Shown: piece by piece, positions 35,001-45,491 of the stretch | Numbering within the stretch: the first letter of the stretch is position 1 | Layout of the letters: each line of letters begins with the position of its first letter | Origin: Entomortierella parvispora | Taxonomy: Eukaryota; Mortierellomycota; Mortierellomycetes; Mortierellales; Mortierellaceae | Length of the DNA: 64,000 nt | NCBI GenBank assembly: GCA_963573315.1 | Contig: OY752141.1 | Span: 3,720,001-3,784,000, forward strand | Reading direction: 5' to 3' | Program-made: the position numbers and the translations under genes | The notes under the pieces: generated by a model | What the model was told of the DNA's origin: nothing | Database searches by the model: none | What the model saw: the letters and a program-made list of their open reading frames with translations, nothing else

Positions 35001-36842
35001 CCTCCACTGGAGCAACGGCCTTCCCGTACAAAGACGCCCGTGCAACTGTCCCAGGATGGGGATGTTGGTGAAGACACGATCAAGACGGCGTCTTCTCTTT
35101 CGGGTACACCTTCAACGTCTGGACTTCGGGGCAAGAGTCCTTTGGGAGACCCAGCCACGATGTTGGAAACGCGCATGTTCCAGTTTAGTGTCAAAATTGA
35201 TCAGTTGGATCACAAGGATTTGGACCATGCAGCACTTCAAGCGAACAAGGATGCACCCCATTCCACGTCAGATGATAGAGAGTGGTCGGGAAAGGTCATG
35301 GCGGATGGGATCACGGTGAAAGTTCAAACAAAGTGGTCACGACAAGAGCTTGGCTTTATGGACGGTATGGTGGATGAGGATGGAAAAGAAGGAGAAGAAG
35401 AGGAGAAAGCTCATCGAAAGAGCAAGAGGGATCCTCAACGTTCGGGCGATATAACGGACCCAGAGCATGGCGACGATGATCAGAGAGTCAGCAACGAGAT
35501 TCTTCAGCAGGCTGAAGAAGACGAGATCCGAAGACGAAGGTCTGTTTCGCGTCGAAAGAGCCACCATCGACAACAGTTGGCGAATCTAAATGGGCAAAAC
35601 GATGTATCAAAGGAAAAGTTCCAGGAATCAGCCGCGGCCGATGGACTTCGAGCTTTGGCCAAGACGTCTGCGACTTCAACGAATCTTCAACCGGCTGGAT
35701 CACTGTCGAGCTTTTCCAACTTTTTGATGACTGTAGGACTGATGAAGAATCCGGTAGGCCCCCACGATGATCTCATTACCGCCAATTCTTCTCCAAGACC
35801 CAACCAGGCGGGAGATCGTTTCCAGGAGCAAAACTTGGAGCTGGATCATGATGATGATCGTACCATTCGTGCTAGCAAGAGTACTAGCCGAGGAGGCATT
35901 AGCACCCTGCTAAGTAACGGAAGCGGTAGTCTCTCCAAGAACCGGAAACAACGGCATGAAGGCGACCATGACTTGGATCTCGAGAGCTTACATGGGTCGA
36001 TAGTATTCAAGGACGAGGATGACGATGACAATGGTGACCATCAAGCAATGGATGAGGTTTCACTACGTGATCCATCCACGCTTATCGACTCTAGATCTGG
36101 TCGGGAATCCTCAGAGTGGACTCGGCAGCGCAGTACCATTAGGAAGAGAAGAGAAAAACACAGTCTCCAAAGTGACGGTGATGCTACTTCAAGGCCATCG
36201 CTGGAGGATACCCGGTTGACGACAGCTTACGACCGCGGTTCTGGATACGTTTCTGGAAACAGAGTAGATTCACGCTTGACACCTCGGTCGCGACGAAGAG
36301 ATAGTTCAGTCTCCCTTCACCGGCAGCGACGTGCCAGCACCACGGGCACTGGCATCGCCCGCGTTCGCAGACCTGGGTCAACCAACGGAGCAGACCACCC
36401 CCGTTTCATGGGTAGCCAGCTCTATGCTTACTCGTTCCGGAATCTGTTTTGGTCGGCGATGGCGTGCTTTATCTTTGGATTGGTGTTGCGGATATACGTG
36501 ATAGGGCCTTCGTTCTTCAAGACTGCAGCATCGACCTCGGGGTCTGGATCCACAGCGACCTATTACTATTATTACCGTGCGGCAGGACCCCGAGCAACAG
36601 GACCTGGAAGCTTAGCAAAGCCTACAGTGTTCCTTGCGGAAGACACCAAGGACGGCAGGCGGCTACGGCCTCAAGACCAACAAGGCGGCAAGAGCAGTCC
36701 TAGGAGAGGACCAGATGATAATGAGGATGGTGTGGAAGGGTCAACGTGGCCACTAGGCATCCAGGAAGTGTTTACGATCCGTCGCCTACTAGGATGGGAC
36801 TACGTGCTTCTCGCGTATCCATCACCCGCCCAAGATCCATAG
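29036..36842 (+). CDS. Triple START-domain protein with C-terminal membrane anchor
   Basis: Ten exons (29036-29055, 29192-29313, 29437-29754, 29846-29939, 30109-31619, 31755-31848, 31935-33211, 33311-33410, 33494-33903, 33997-36842) give 2263 residues; the first exon codes only MDLNHD plus two bases. Three START-type lipid-binding domains are seen: about 125-400 (ECTGARKIWDRM, then TWPASPRDALLI), about 665-900 (DCISARKIWDKLFDE, then FWPSSPKDMALL) and about 1085-1300 (DDAWTIVS, LDDLFESGEMI, then LPLPARDLYFVTA). START domains bind sterols, phospholipids or ceramide in a hydrophobic pocket. After ~800 disordered, charged residues a single helix (SAMACFIFGLVLRIYVI, about 2131-2155) probably anchors it, suggesting lipid transfer at a contact site (inference). 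The third domain has Leu where the others have Trp at the splice junction. Confidence 0.83.
31625..31650 (+). repeat. T26 tract at an intron 5' end
   Basis: A run of 26 T begins right after the GTAAG donor of intron 5 in the START gene. It is followed by GG and six more T. Length is probably polymorphic. Confidence 0.85.
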
Positions 36843-37179
36843 TTATTAACTCGTTCACTTCACTCATTAAAAAACGAGCGTTGAAAAAATTGTTTTGTTG
36901 TCTTCTGCTGGTCGGTCTTGTGCTAAATATAGTAACCGTAATGGAAATGAAGGAGTGGACAAAACGGAGGCAAGGCCAGCTCTTGTTCTTCCCTCGTCTC
37001 TTTCTGTCGTTTTCTCTTTTATTTCCCTCCCTCTTTCTCTTTCTCTTTCTCTCCCTCGCAGTAGCGAGGGGGGGAATCTAATTGTTTACAAGAGGTGGCC
37101 CTTGCAGTGGCGTTGGTATCAAATGAGTGTAAAAGTAATAATAAACGGAAAATAACTAAGCCTATAGAAAAAGGGCGAC
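36843..37179. other. Convergent 3' intergenic region
   Basis: It lies between the ends of the START gene and the Cys-rich secreted protein gene. It contains CTTT-rich DNA (about 37000-37060) and no gene I can support. Confidence 0.55.
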
Positions 37180-37842
37180 TTATGGCATGCCTCCAAGAGG
37201 GATCAGGACGACGACCAAAGCGGCCAGCATGGCGGACCAGGCCAAGGTGGGGATTTGGGAGAGGAGGACGGCGGCATTGGGGATTGTAGCACCATTGGCA
37301 GTGGCAATGCAGACCTGTTTCAAGGCCTTGACATCTTGACTGGAGACGTTGTTGTGGAAGACTGGGTTCAAAAACTGCTGTTGCCCGGTCGAGTTGAAGC
37401 AAAGGGAACATTGGTGCAGGGCATCGATCAAGGTACCATTGCCCTGGCAGATACAAGAATAGAAGGGCAAGACCTGGTTGATGACGGTCAAGTTGGCAAC
37501 GACGGGAATGCGGGATTGACAGGTGGAGACGACGTTGTACTGGGCTTGGCACGCCACACAACTGTCGGCGGAGGAGAAGACTGGTTGCAGGGGATTGATG
37601 GTGGGTTTGGGAGTGCTGATAGGGCCTGAGGGAGTGGCGGCCGAGGGCCCAAAGGGCGGGACAGAGACGGACGCGGATGGCTCGGGTACCGGGCTTGGGC
37701 TGGGAGAGAATTCTGGAGAGGGAGAGGCAGAAGGAAGGGGGTCTTCTTCCTGAGCGTGGACCGTTGAGGAAGTCAGGGTGAGCAGAGCGAGAAGAAAAGT
37801 GGCAAGCAGGAGCGCCGGATGCCTTGAGTAAGTAGAAAGCAT
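37180..37842 (-). CDS. Secreted Cys-rich, probably GPI-anchored protein
   Basis: This single-exon gene encodes 220 residues. Residues 1-30 are a clear signal peptide (LLLATFLLALLTLTSSTVHA). A Pro/Ser spacer follows, then a folded part with eight Cys, beginning SCVACQAQYN and including CICQGNGTLIDALHQCSLC. N-glycosylation sequons NLT, NGT, NST and NVS are present. The C-terminus ends in a hydrophobic tail (AWSAMLAALVVVLIPL) preceded by small residues around ANGA, the layout of a GPI-anchor signal. It is expected at the plasma membrane or cell wall. I do not recognise a named family; its function is unknown. Confidence 0.82.
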   Translation of the reverse strand: MLSTYSRHPALLLATFLLALLTLTSSTVHAQEEDPLPSASPSPEFSPSPSPVPEPSASVSVPPFGPSAATPSGPISTPKPTINPLQPVFSSADSCVACQAQYNVVSTCQSRIPVVANLTVINQVLPFYSCICQGNGTLIDALHQCSLCFNSTGQQQFLNPVFHNNVSSQDVKALKQVCIATANGATIPNAAVLLSQIPTLAWSAMLAALVVVLIPLGGMP

Positions 37843-38123
37843 GTTGTGAATGGATAGATGAAGGAGCAGGGAGATGGAAAGAAGAAGGGTGCTTTGTTGG
37901 ATGAACTTGAACTAGAAAAAGGGAAGGATGGATGGGATGGGATGGAATGAAGAAAGATCAATGATTCGCCAACGAGCAATGCAATCACACCAAAAAGAAA
38001 AAGAAAAAGGGTGTGTTGTGCCTGAGACACGAGGAAATCTCCTTGAGTGCGGGAAACGAGTTTAAAAAATAAAAAATAAAAATATAGAGTACAAAGCTTT
38101 TATTCGAAGCTATTAGCTCAATT

Positions 38124-39878
38124 TTAACTGTCCGACTCGACCTTGACTTTGGGCGATTTTGCCACCAACGGAGGCACAGAACCAGGATGCTTGGCGCGCT
38201 TGTGCCGCAGCAGGTCGTGCTGCCGTGTGAACTTCCAGTGGCACTCATCGCAAGGAAACGGACGTGCAGTCGTGTGGGTCATGATGTGCGATCGCAAGTT
38301 GAATGGCCGTGTGAATCGCCTTTGGCAGACCGGGCAGACGTGGTTGTCTGTGATCTCGGGGACCATCTCTGGGTCGAGCAAGTGCTGAAGGTTTTGTTGC
38401 TGCATGTAAACCTGTGGACGCTGTTGTTGCGACTGATATGGATATTGGTGTGAGTGGCTGATGTGGAAAGCGGGTGAATATGAGGAGGAGGAAGAGGACG
38501 AATAGGAGTAGTGCCGAGAATGATGTGGGAATGAAGGGTGGTGACCAGCACCAAAGGCAGACATGGAGTGGGAGGAAGACGGTGCGGAGGAGGAAGTGGA
38601 GGAAGAAGAAGAGGAAGAAGAAAACGCCGGGGAAGGGAAGGTGGGATAGGATGGCGCAGCTCCTGGACTAGAACGACGACGGTCTTGCCGCGAATTTGGC
38701 CTTGACTGCTGCTGCTGTTCGACCTTTGCCGCCGCGGAGGCTGAGTCAGCCAGTGGCAGAGCCGGGGACGATGGCGAAGACGACGACAAGGATGAGGATG
38801 TAAGAGGTTCTCTGTGAAAAGGAGACGAGTAAGGTGCAGAGTGACCATGAGGAAAAGTCGTGGCCGAGGTCAAGATCATGGACTTTGGGCGTGATCTCGC
38901 AGCAGCTGATCGCAGCGAGGGCGTGGAGGCCGACATGTGCAGCGGGAACGAGGCTGGTGCCTGGCCCGACCAGTACTCGTCCTCGGAGAGATAGCCCCGG
39001 AGAGACTGGCTGTGTAGAGAGTGGTCGTAGCTCTGGTCGAGATCTTCGTCGTCAAAGAACGCGTACGGATATCCTTCGGGCGAAGCCTCCGCAGCACTTC
39101 CGTTGTGCAACGCCGCTGCTGCATCCATTGCGGACAGTTCGGGCGAATGTTGCTCGCTCTTGACTGGGAATTCCGATCCGGCAAACAAGGGAATCTCGCC
39201 CGTTTGATCTTGGCTCGACGAGTGGTTGAACAGGGAAGCTTCTTGCTGCACGGCTTGTTCACAGAGCTGCAATTGGTTCGCCAACGAAGCGGACGCAATT
39301 GGCGACATTGTGTTCCCGGACGGATGCAATACGACCGAGACTGGGGTACCTTGCAAGAAGGAGCACCCCAGTGGAGAGGTAGGGGGGGTGCCCAGTCCGA
39401 TCTGGGCCATTTGATCTTGGAGTTGTTGTTGTTGCTGCTGCTGCTGCTGTTGTTGTTGTTGTTGAAAGTGTTGATGTGGTGTCTGTTGTTGATGTTGCTG
39501 CTGTTGTTGTTGTTGCTGTTGTTGTTGTTGTTGTGGTTGTTGTTGTTGTTGTTGTTGTGGTTGGTTCTGATGCTGATGTTGATGTTGATGCTGGTACTGG
39601 TGCTGGAGTTGTTGGATCCGTTGGAGCTGCTGCAGCTGGAACTGCGAGTGATAATTTTGTTGCATCAGCAACATGTCATGTTCACTCGGCAGTGACTGCG
39701 AATGCCCAGACTCCATCAGAGCGGCGTTGGTCAACTGAAAGGCCTCCTCGAATGAACCAGGGGGGGCTGTCACTGGAGTCAACGTGGACAGCGAAGCAAT
39801 TGCATTGTTGGGAGTCGACGCCGACGAAGACAACCCGCTGGGGAAGATCATGGGCATCGGTACGTCAAACAGCTCCAT
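38124..39878 (-). CDS. C2H2 zinc-finger transcription factor with large Gln tracts
   Basis: Read as one exon this gives 584 residues from the ATG at 39878; a splice acceptor (AACAG) sits 2 bases before the ATG, so an untranslated upstream exon is possible. Two adjacent C2H2 fingers lie at about 513-564: CPVCQRRFTRPFNLRSHIMTH and CDECHWKFTRQHDLLRHKRAKH, joined by a TTARPFP linker. This pair resembles Rsv2/Com2/Msn-like fungal stress regulators, but no orthologue is claimed. The N-terminal third carries long Gln/His tracts encoded by mixed CAA/CAG, typical of activation regions; Ser runs are also frequent. AATAAA is near 38105. The leader upstream is pyrimidine-rich and a CCAAT box lies at 40239-40243. 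Confidence 0.85.
   Translation of the reverse strand: MELFDVPMPMIFPSGLSSSASTPNNAIASLSTLTPVTAPPGSFEEAFQLTNAALMESGHSQSLPSEHDMLLMQQNYHSQFQLQQLQRIQQLQHQYQHQHQHQHQNQPQQQQQQQPQQQQQQQQQQQQQHQQQTPHQHFQQQQQQQQQQQQQQLQDQMAQIGLGTPPTSPLGCSFLQGTPVSVVLHPSGNTMSPIASASLANQLQLCEQAVQQEASLFNHSSSQDQTGEIPLFAGSEFPVKSEQHSPELSAMDAAAALHNGSAAEASPEGYPYAFFDDEDLDQSYDHSLHSQSLRGYLSEDEYWSGQAPASFPLHMSASTPSLRSAAARSRPKSMILTSATTFPHGHSAPYSSPFHREPLTSSSLSSSSPSSPALPLADSASAAAKVEQQQQSRPNSRQDRRRSSPGAAPSYPTFPSPAFSSSSSSSSTSSSAPSSSHSMSAFGAGHHPSFPHHSRHYSYSSSSSSSYSPAFHISHSHQYPYQSQQQRPQVYMQQQNLQHLLDPEMVPEITDNHVCPVCQRRFTRPFNLRSHIMTHTTARPFPCDECHWKFTRQHDLLRHKRAKHPGSVPPLVAKSPKVKVESDS
39421..39660 (-). repeat. CAA/CAG (glutamine) repeat region
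   Basis: About 240 bp of mixed CAA/CAG/CAT triplets encode Gln runs of 5-15 with His interruptions. Mixed codons argue for selection on the peptide rather than pure slippage alone. The complementary strand reads as a false leucine-rich ORF. Confidence 0.85.
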
Positions 39879-40778
39879 GTCTGTTATAGATTCTGGGTAT
39901 ACAAAAGGCGAAGAGGTGCAAGACGAGACGGTGCTAGAGGCCGCGGTCGAGTTGGAACCGGATGCAGAGGGCGAGCAAGATGGTAGGGGTGCAAATTCGG
40001 GGTGGAGGCCAACTGTAGGTGTGGTGGAATTGCAAGTGGATGTGGATGTGGAAGCAGAGGAAGAAGAGGAAGATAAAGAAGGAAGAGGTGATGGTGATAA
40101 AAACCTTTGGAAGGAGGCGATGGTGGCGATTGGAGGTAAAGGAGAAATGAACAGTTGGTTAGCTATTGTTGGCGCTGCGTTTCAATTCAAGCCGCACGGC
40201 TGGAAAGGTGGGAGGGTGGTGTCTTTTTGGCAAGGGCAATTGGCGTCTACAATCTCAACAGGTCGTGCTCATCCGCAGTTCCCAGACTACGGCCGCAATT
40301 CGTCCTATTTCTACCTACCCCTGCTCGATACGTCGAAGCATGACTGGGCACAGCACAGGGGCCATTGACCCAGGAAGTACCTCCATTGTGTCCACATCCC
40401 CTTTCCCGCTGCTGGCGTTCCTCGTCTTGCATCCCGATCTTCATCCCTTGGCACTCGAAATTGGTGGCAACACAAATCGATCCAAGTCGAGAACTCAAAA
40501 AAACACAGCACTGGGCTGAAGACCCTTCTTCTCTTGGCATCTATCTTTTCGAAATGGTGGGAATTGTGGAGGACTCTTTTCTCGAGGTAATGGGTATTTG
40601 CAGTCGCAAAGAGATGCGGAAACGCACAAATCACTTTTACAACGCGTACAACAAAGGTCAAAGATGGACCGTGGGGAAGAGGATTGAGAAAAACAAGGGA
40701 AGACGCCCAGTGGTCGTGTTGGGAGGCTCAGCACAACTCAGCCCTGTCCAACACGTAAAATAAACATGAGGACAACAA

Positions 40779-41195
40779 TTATCCGCCCACGGTTTGACCC
40801 AAAAGTTGGCGTGAGGCTATGTAAGAGTGATCGGTCATGATGTACTGGAATGGACTGTGCCCACAAAGAAGAGAAACGGGGGGGGATGTGGTGAAGAGGG
40901 CATTACTTACATTCTGTGGTATGGAAAAGAGGGTAGCAAAACAGAGAGACACGGCACGCTCGAGTGAGAAGTGAGAGTGTGTGGGTGTTAGGGTGTGTGG
41001 GTAGGTGTGAAGAGAGGTGCCGAGGCTGGGGACAAGCGAGAAGGTGGTGCAGGGGTATATGGATATATGGATATATGAACTGGGTGCTGTGGCAGGAGAA
41101 AGAAAGTGACAAGATAGTAGACGGGAGAGTAGAGTGGAGAAGAGAAAAGAGTTTCGACGCGGACCAACAAGTCGACGGCGATGGGTTTTTATATC
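40779..41195 (-). other. Probable minus-strand transcription unit with short ORF
   Basis: A TATA box (ATATAAAAAC, 41194-41185) is followed by a long pyrimidine-rich leader, a perfect small intron (donor GTAAGT, 40910-40855, acceptor GGCACAG) and an ORF of 19 residues from the ATG at 40838 to a stop at 40779 (MTDHSYIASRQLLGQTVGG). The arrangement looks like a real promoter and leader. The peptide is too short to classify. It could be a micropeptide, the first coding exon of a gene whose next exon I cannot find, or a non-coding RNA. An upstream start for the zinc-finger gene is another option. Confidence 0.35.
41185..41194 (-). promoter_or_regulatory. TATA box
   Basis: ATATAAAAAC on the minus strand, followed downstream by a pyrimidine-rich leader. 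It is the clearest TATA element I noted in the window. Confidence 0.5.
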
Positions 41196-43134
41196 TTTTT
41201 GCGCGGGGTGCTGATTCGAGGGTCTGCCACGCCTCGTCTCTGTCATCTCGAGTCAGTCACTCAATAGTCATTGAAGTCATTCAGTCTGTGCTCCCTTTAC
41301 TCAATGGTGCTCTTTCTTTTCAATTCGTTGTTCTCTCTCCTCTCTTGTCCTTCCTTCCTGCCATTCTTTCCATGTTTGTTGATTTTTATATTCTTATTAT
41401 TAGGACCGTGGATGTGCCGCACAACAAGTGTACATCGCCATACGCGGCGTTTCTCTCCCCTTCTCGTCTGCCCCCTCCCTGCCGCTGTGGGTCTACCTTG
41501 CTTTCGTTACCAAATGTAGAATCTCTTCTCTTCCTGCTCAATGTTTATACCTGATAAGATTCCTTTAGTACTTACTTATTCACTCTTTGGCCAAAAAACA
41601 AAAAGTGCCAAGCAAAATAAAGTGAGGAAGTTACTCTCACTATTTCTCAGTTCAAACACGGACTGGCACATTAAATATCCGACTGGTCGGCAAGTCTTGG
41701 CTCCAAGCAATTGCTCTTGTTGCTGTTCAGGAACTAGGGGGTCGTCTTTCAGAATGGCCAGGAACAATCACTTGAGGAATTAGGTGAGAAAGCCATTTGC
41801 CTGCCTTTTGCCGCGGTGATTTCGTTATCCCTGTGCAGCGAATAAAAGGGCCGGACGGGCTGGAAGAACTATACAAGCGCACGAGGACGCGAGTGAAATA
41901 ATCTTCAGTTGCAACTCAATGGCTCAAATTATTAAAAAGAGAAAGTGACAAGGTGACAGCAGGACAAGACGGGGGGCGAAAGGAAAAGAGCTGAGGGCGG
42001 TCATACGTCTTCAGCGTCATCCACAACAAAACAACGACAAGAGTGGACATCATCCCTCACCTTCCGGCTCTTTGATCGGCGCGATCTCTTCGCATGTCCC
42101 AGGATGGAGAACAAATCAGGCGAGCAAGGCGCTTCTGCTCCGTTTCTCTCCCCGCCAGCGGCCGTCGACATGCCCCGCTCTCAGTCACTTCTTTGATTTG
42201 CCTTTTATGGGTTGACAAAACGTCTCGGACAAGGCTGAAAAAAGACCTCTTTCCGAGAGTCTCCTCCTCCTCCTCCATCGCATGCCCATTGTCGTGGTCT
42301 CCACGACCGAGCAGGGGCGGAAGGGTACTTCTTGGTAAAATCGCTCACGTTGTGTTCACATCAGCGAGGCCCCTCCTCGCTCCATTCCCCATTGAAGTTT
42401 ATCCAGCGCCCTGCCGCAAAAGCCGGACGCTGCAGCGACTCTGTGGAGGGCTGTCCGGCGAATTAACTCTGTTAGGCCTACTTGCTGTGTTGGAGGAATG
42501 AATACGAAAAAAAAGACCCGAGAAAATCACCATTTCCAGCAGGCACGCGTCACTTGCGTGTGCCCAGACTTTGTCCATCTTTGTCACAGCGAGCCACGTA
42601 ACAAATCTCATTTTACAACAGCTCTTTTTTGTTCTTCCATCTTATCTTTACCATTTCTTCATTGTTCCTGCCAAGAACAACGCGTCTGACCGTCTGACCA
42701 CCCTCACTGCCTTACTGCCTCCACTCCCCCACAGCCCGAAAAAAAAGGCTCAAACAATTTCTCTTTACATTCGATCACCAATTCATCTCTACGTTGTGTC
42801 GTTTGACTAACATCTAATTGCACGAAACTTCCGATACAATATTCTAAAAGTCGACAAAAGAGAAGAAAGTGAAGAGCCGAATCTGCCCTGGCTGACCTTC
42901 TTGAGCGTCCTTCGGATCCACCGACATTTGTGGCGTGTGTTTGGCTGTGTGCGCTTTTCTTTAGCAAACAAAAAAGCGTTCCTGTGAGGAGACAACAGAA
43001 GGAAAGGCTTGACCACCACAGCCTCGAACGGTTTCCTTTGAGTACAAAATGTGGGACCCGTGGAATTGGAGACTTGGCATGGACAACGCGTGAAAAGAAG
43101 GAAACAGTGGAATGCAGAAAGCCCTTTGTTGACA

Positions 43135-43221
43135 TTTATTTTTAAAAAGGGCAAAGTATCACAACTTAAGAGGCGGACTGCCTGTTGAACATGGTGAGGT
43201 TGTCAAGGTCAGCCAGCAGGG
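43135..43221 (-). other. Possible 3'-terminal exon with poly(A) signal
   Basis: On the minus strand a branch-like TATTAAT, a pyrimidine tract and TTGAG precede an open 56-base exon (43221-43166) encoding LLADLDNLTMFNRQSAS and a stop. AATAAA follows at 43140-43135, 26 bases after the stop. This looks like the end of a gene, but I found no convincing upstream exons, so it remains an isolated signal. Confidence 0.3.
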
Positions 43222-45491
43222 CTCAATTGAGGAGAATAAAGAAGAGAGATTCTATTAATAAGCAACAGGTCAGGAACAAAGTCCAGAAGGATCTTCTCCC
43301 CTGAATGCTTGCCACCCACGAAAGCAGCTCACTTAAAATCAAGGCTCAGTTGTCGGCCTGCCAGAAACAAACTTGTCTTCCTGCTGTAGCGTTGCCAAGA
43401 ACACCCTCATCCCCACAGCCACGTTTTTTTTTCTTTGTTTGTGATCTGGGGTTAATAACGGCTGTTGTCCCCCACCCCCATCCGATCATCCAATGCTGAT
43501 CTAAAAGCCTCTGTTGCTCAAAGTCGAAAGCTGGTTGACAGTGCTTGAAAGACCTCGGAAGAATCCCTTTTGAACGGAAACATGACCCTTCAGAAAACGA
43601 TCCTGTGTCTACGTTAATCTCTGTGCGGGGGGGGGAGGTGAAGGTTTGAACGGCTCATTCTTGTCGACTTTTGATAATCCACTGCTGACGCGCTTCGCAA
43701 ATTAAGCGACAATCAACAAACAAACCCGATCGTTACCGACAAAGGCAAGGCGATCACGATCAAAACAGGAAATATGTCCTTCACGAATTTGCGCGTGCTG
43801 CAAAACTCAGGAGTGGGGCGGAGTACTTTATTCTTGTATTTTTTCTGCTTTGCCTGCCCGTTTGTCAAACATGTTGTCAATTGCGATCAAGTGATCCAGA
43901 TGAAAGAGGGGCAGTTTCCAAACTACCGCACAAGATTCGCAAAAAAGGCAATTACAGCAAAGGAAATAAACCGGAAAGTCGAAGGAAACAAGTTGTTCGC
44001 TCAATCCTGCTTTTCGTTTTCCCTCCGACCGAAAGAATCGCTCTCGATTTCCTTCTTGTTCTCCTTCTCTCGGTCATCGCTTGGCACAGGAGTGACGAGA
44101 ATTGAAATCCAACTCTCTTGTACGTTCCTTGGCAACCACAGACCTCCTCTTTTCTGATTGACTCGATATTAATCTTTCTTGGCTGCAGGACAGAGAAAGG
44201 TGAGTGTTTTACATTCCTTGTGTTATGCTGGGTGCCAATGCTTCGATGGCTTTTTCTATTTGTTACTCCAACCGTTCTTGCTTCAATTCTCCGCCCTCTC
44301 TCTGCATCGTGACGCCTCGTGTCCCTCGAACCTCTCACAAACAAACAGTCAATTGAGAGAGGCCTTACGACGACCTTTATTGTTGTTTGACTACTGGAGC
44401 AAGAAAAGTAAAAGATTAAATAAAGAAAACAACGCGAAGAAAGACAATGGCTGTGGTTGCGGTGCCGACCAATTTGAAGGAAACGAGATTTGACTTTTGG
44501 CAAGTATTTTTATTTTCTTCGTGACACGTCTAGCGGTCGGAAGAAAAGGTTCTTCCTGCGGATTCGGCGAGGCAGGGCACCACACAAAGAAGGCTGAGGG
44601 CTACAAACAAAACAAACATCGACGCCCAACTTTTGAGGAACCCGGGAGCCATGGCCCAATCTTCCTTCATTGCTCACCCCTTTTAACCTTTGAGGCTCAG
44701 CCCAGGTTCATCGACGCGTCTACGTTTCACTTTACGCACCTGCACTCCTCCTCCTCCTCGGCCTTGCCGATCTACCGAGCGGCGGAACGGGAGAAGGGGA
44801 AGAAAGGAACAAAGGAGAGAAAAGAAAGAGAGGCTGATGAGCTGCACACCGTTGTCGGCTGCTGGTCTCGTGCTGCTTTTCCAGAAAAACACCCTCATAT
44901 CTCCCTATTTCGGCACTGTAAATTGCAATACAATCCAGCTCTGATGAATACGATTAGGAGTCCCATTGACGCCAAGGATGGAAACAGAAGAAGGTGCCGG
45001 ACCACAGTCGACGCCGCCTCCCCTCTTCCTCCAAAAAGGGTCAATCCCTTCCGGCTTGTTCTCTTGCATGAGTGGTCATGGCACCAAGAAAAACCTTAAA
45101 AAGCTTATTTTTCCAGAGAAGAGAAAGACGAGAAAGTCGGAAAAAAGTGCAGACACGCCGCACTTTTTTCTTTTCGTTCTGGTTCATTGCACTGCCACCG
45201 ATCAAGCTATCCTAAGGATAGTCCCATAGATCCTGTATCTGGAACAGGGATTCGCCATGAAGAAGTACAATTTATCAAGGTTGTGACAACAATAGCATAG
45301 TAAAGGGAGATATGTCGCGGGTGAGAAGTCAATATCCAAAGTGGATAAAAAAGATGTGAAGAAACAAGCATGAACCATCGGGATGCATTGTGCACGCGCC
45401 GAAGTCGCCGCTTGATAGTGGGTTGTTCAGGCTTTCAGGGATAGGCTGTAGTATCGTGCGCTCTGCGCTCACGCGCAACTGGGCGGTCCAT

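Larger units (their letters stand above)
39879..45491. other. Gene-poor region with promoter-like and partial exon signals
   Basis: About 5.6 kb lacks a confident protein gene. The left part (39879-40350) is the leader and promoter of the zinc-finger gene (CCAAT at 40239-40243 on the minus strand). At 40779-41195 there is a TATA-bearing minus-strand unit, and at 43135-43221 a possible terminal exon (both listed separately). The remaining ORFs are short, low in complexity and show no domain. Purine/pyrimidine tracts near 44790-44830 resemble a minus-strand leader. Confidence 0.5.

Noticed and set aside
39021-39695. Plus-strand ORF with a long poly-leucine/valine stretch
   Set aside because: It is the antisense reading of CAA/CAG triplets in the C2H2 gene; poly-Leu of this kind is a known artefact.
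39784-40368. 194-aa acidic plus-strand ORF opposite the zinc-finger gene start
   Set aside because: It overlaps the zinc-finger coding start and its pyrimidine-rich leader on the other strand; the acidic composition comes from GAA/GAG purine tracts.
42807-43154. 115-aa minus-strand ORF in the gene-poor region
   Set aside because: No recognisable domain and no promoter or splice context; it overlaps the candidate poly(A) signal of the putative exon at 43166-43221.
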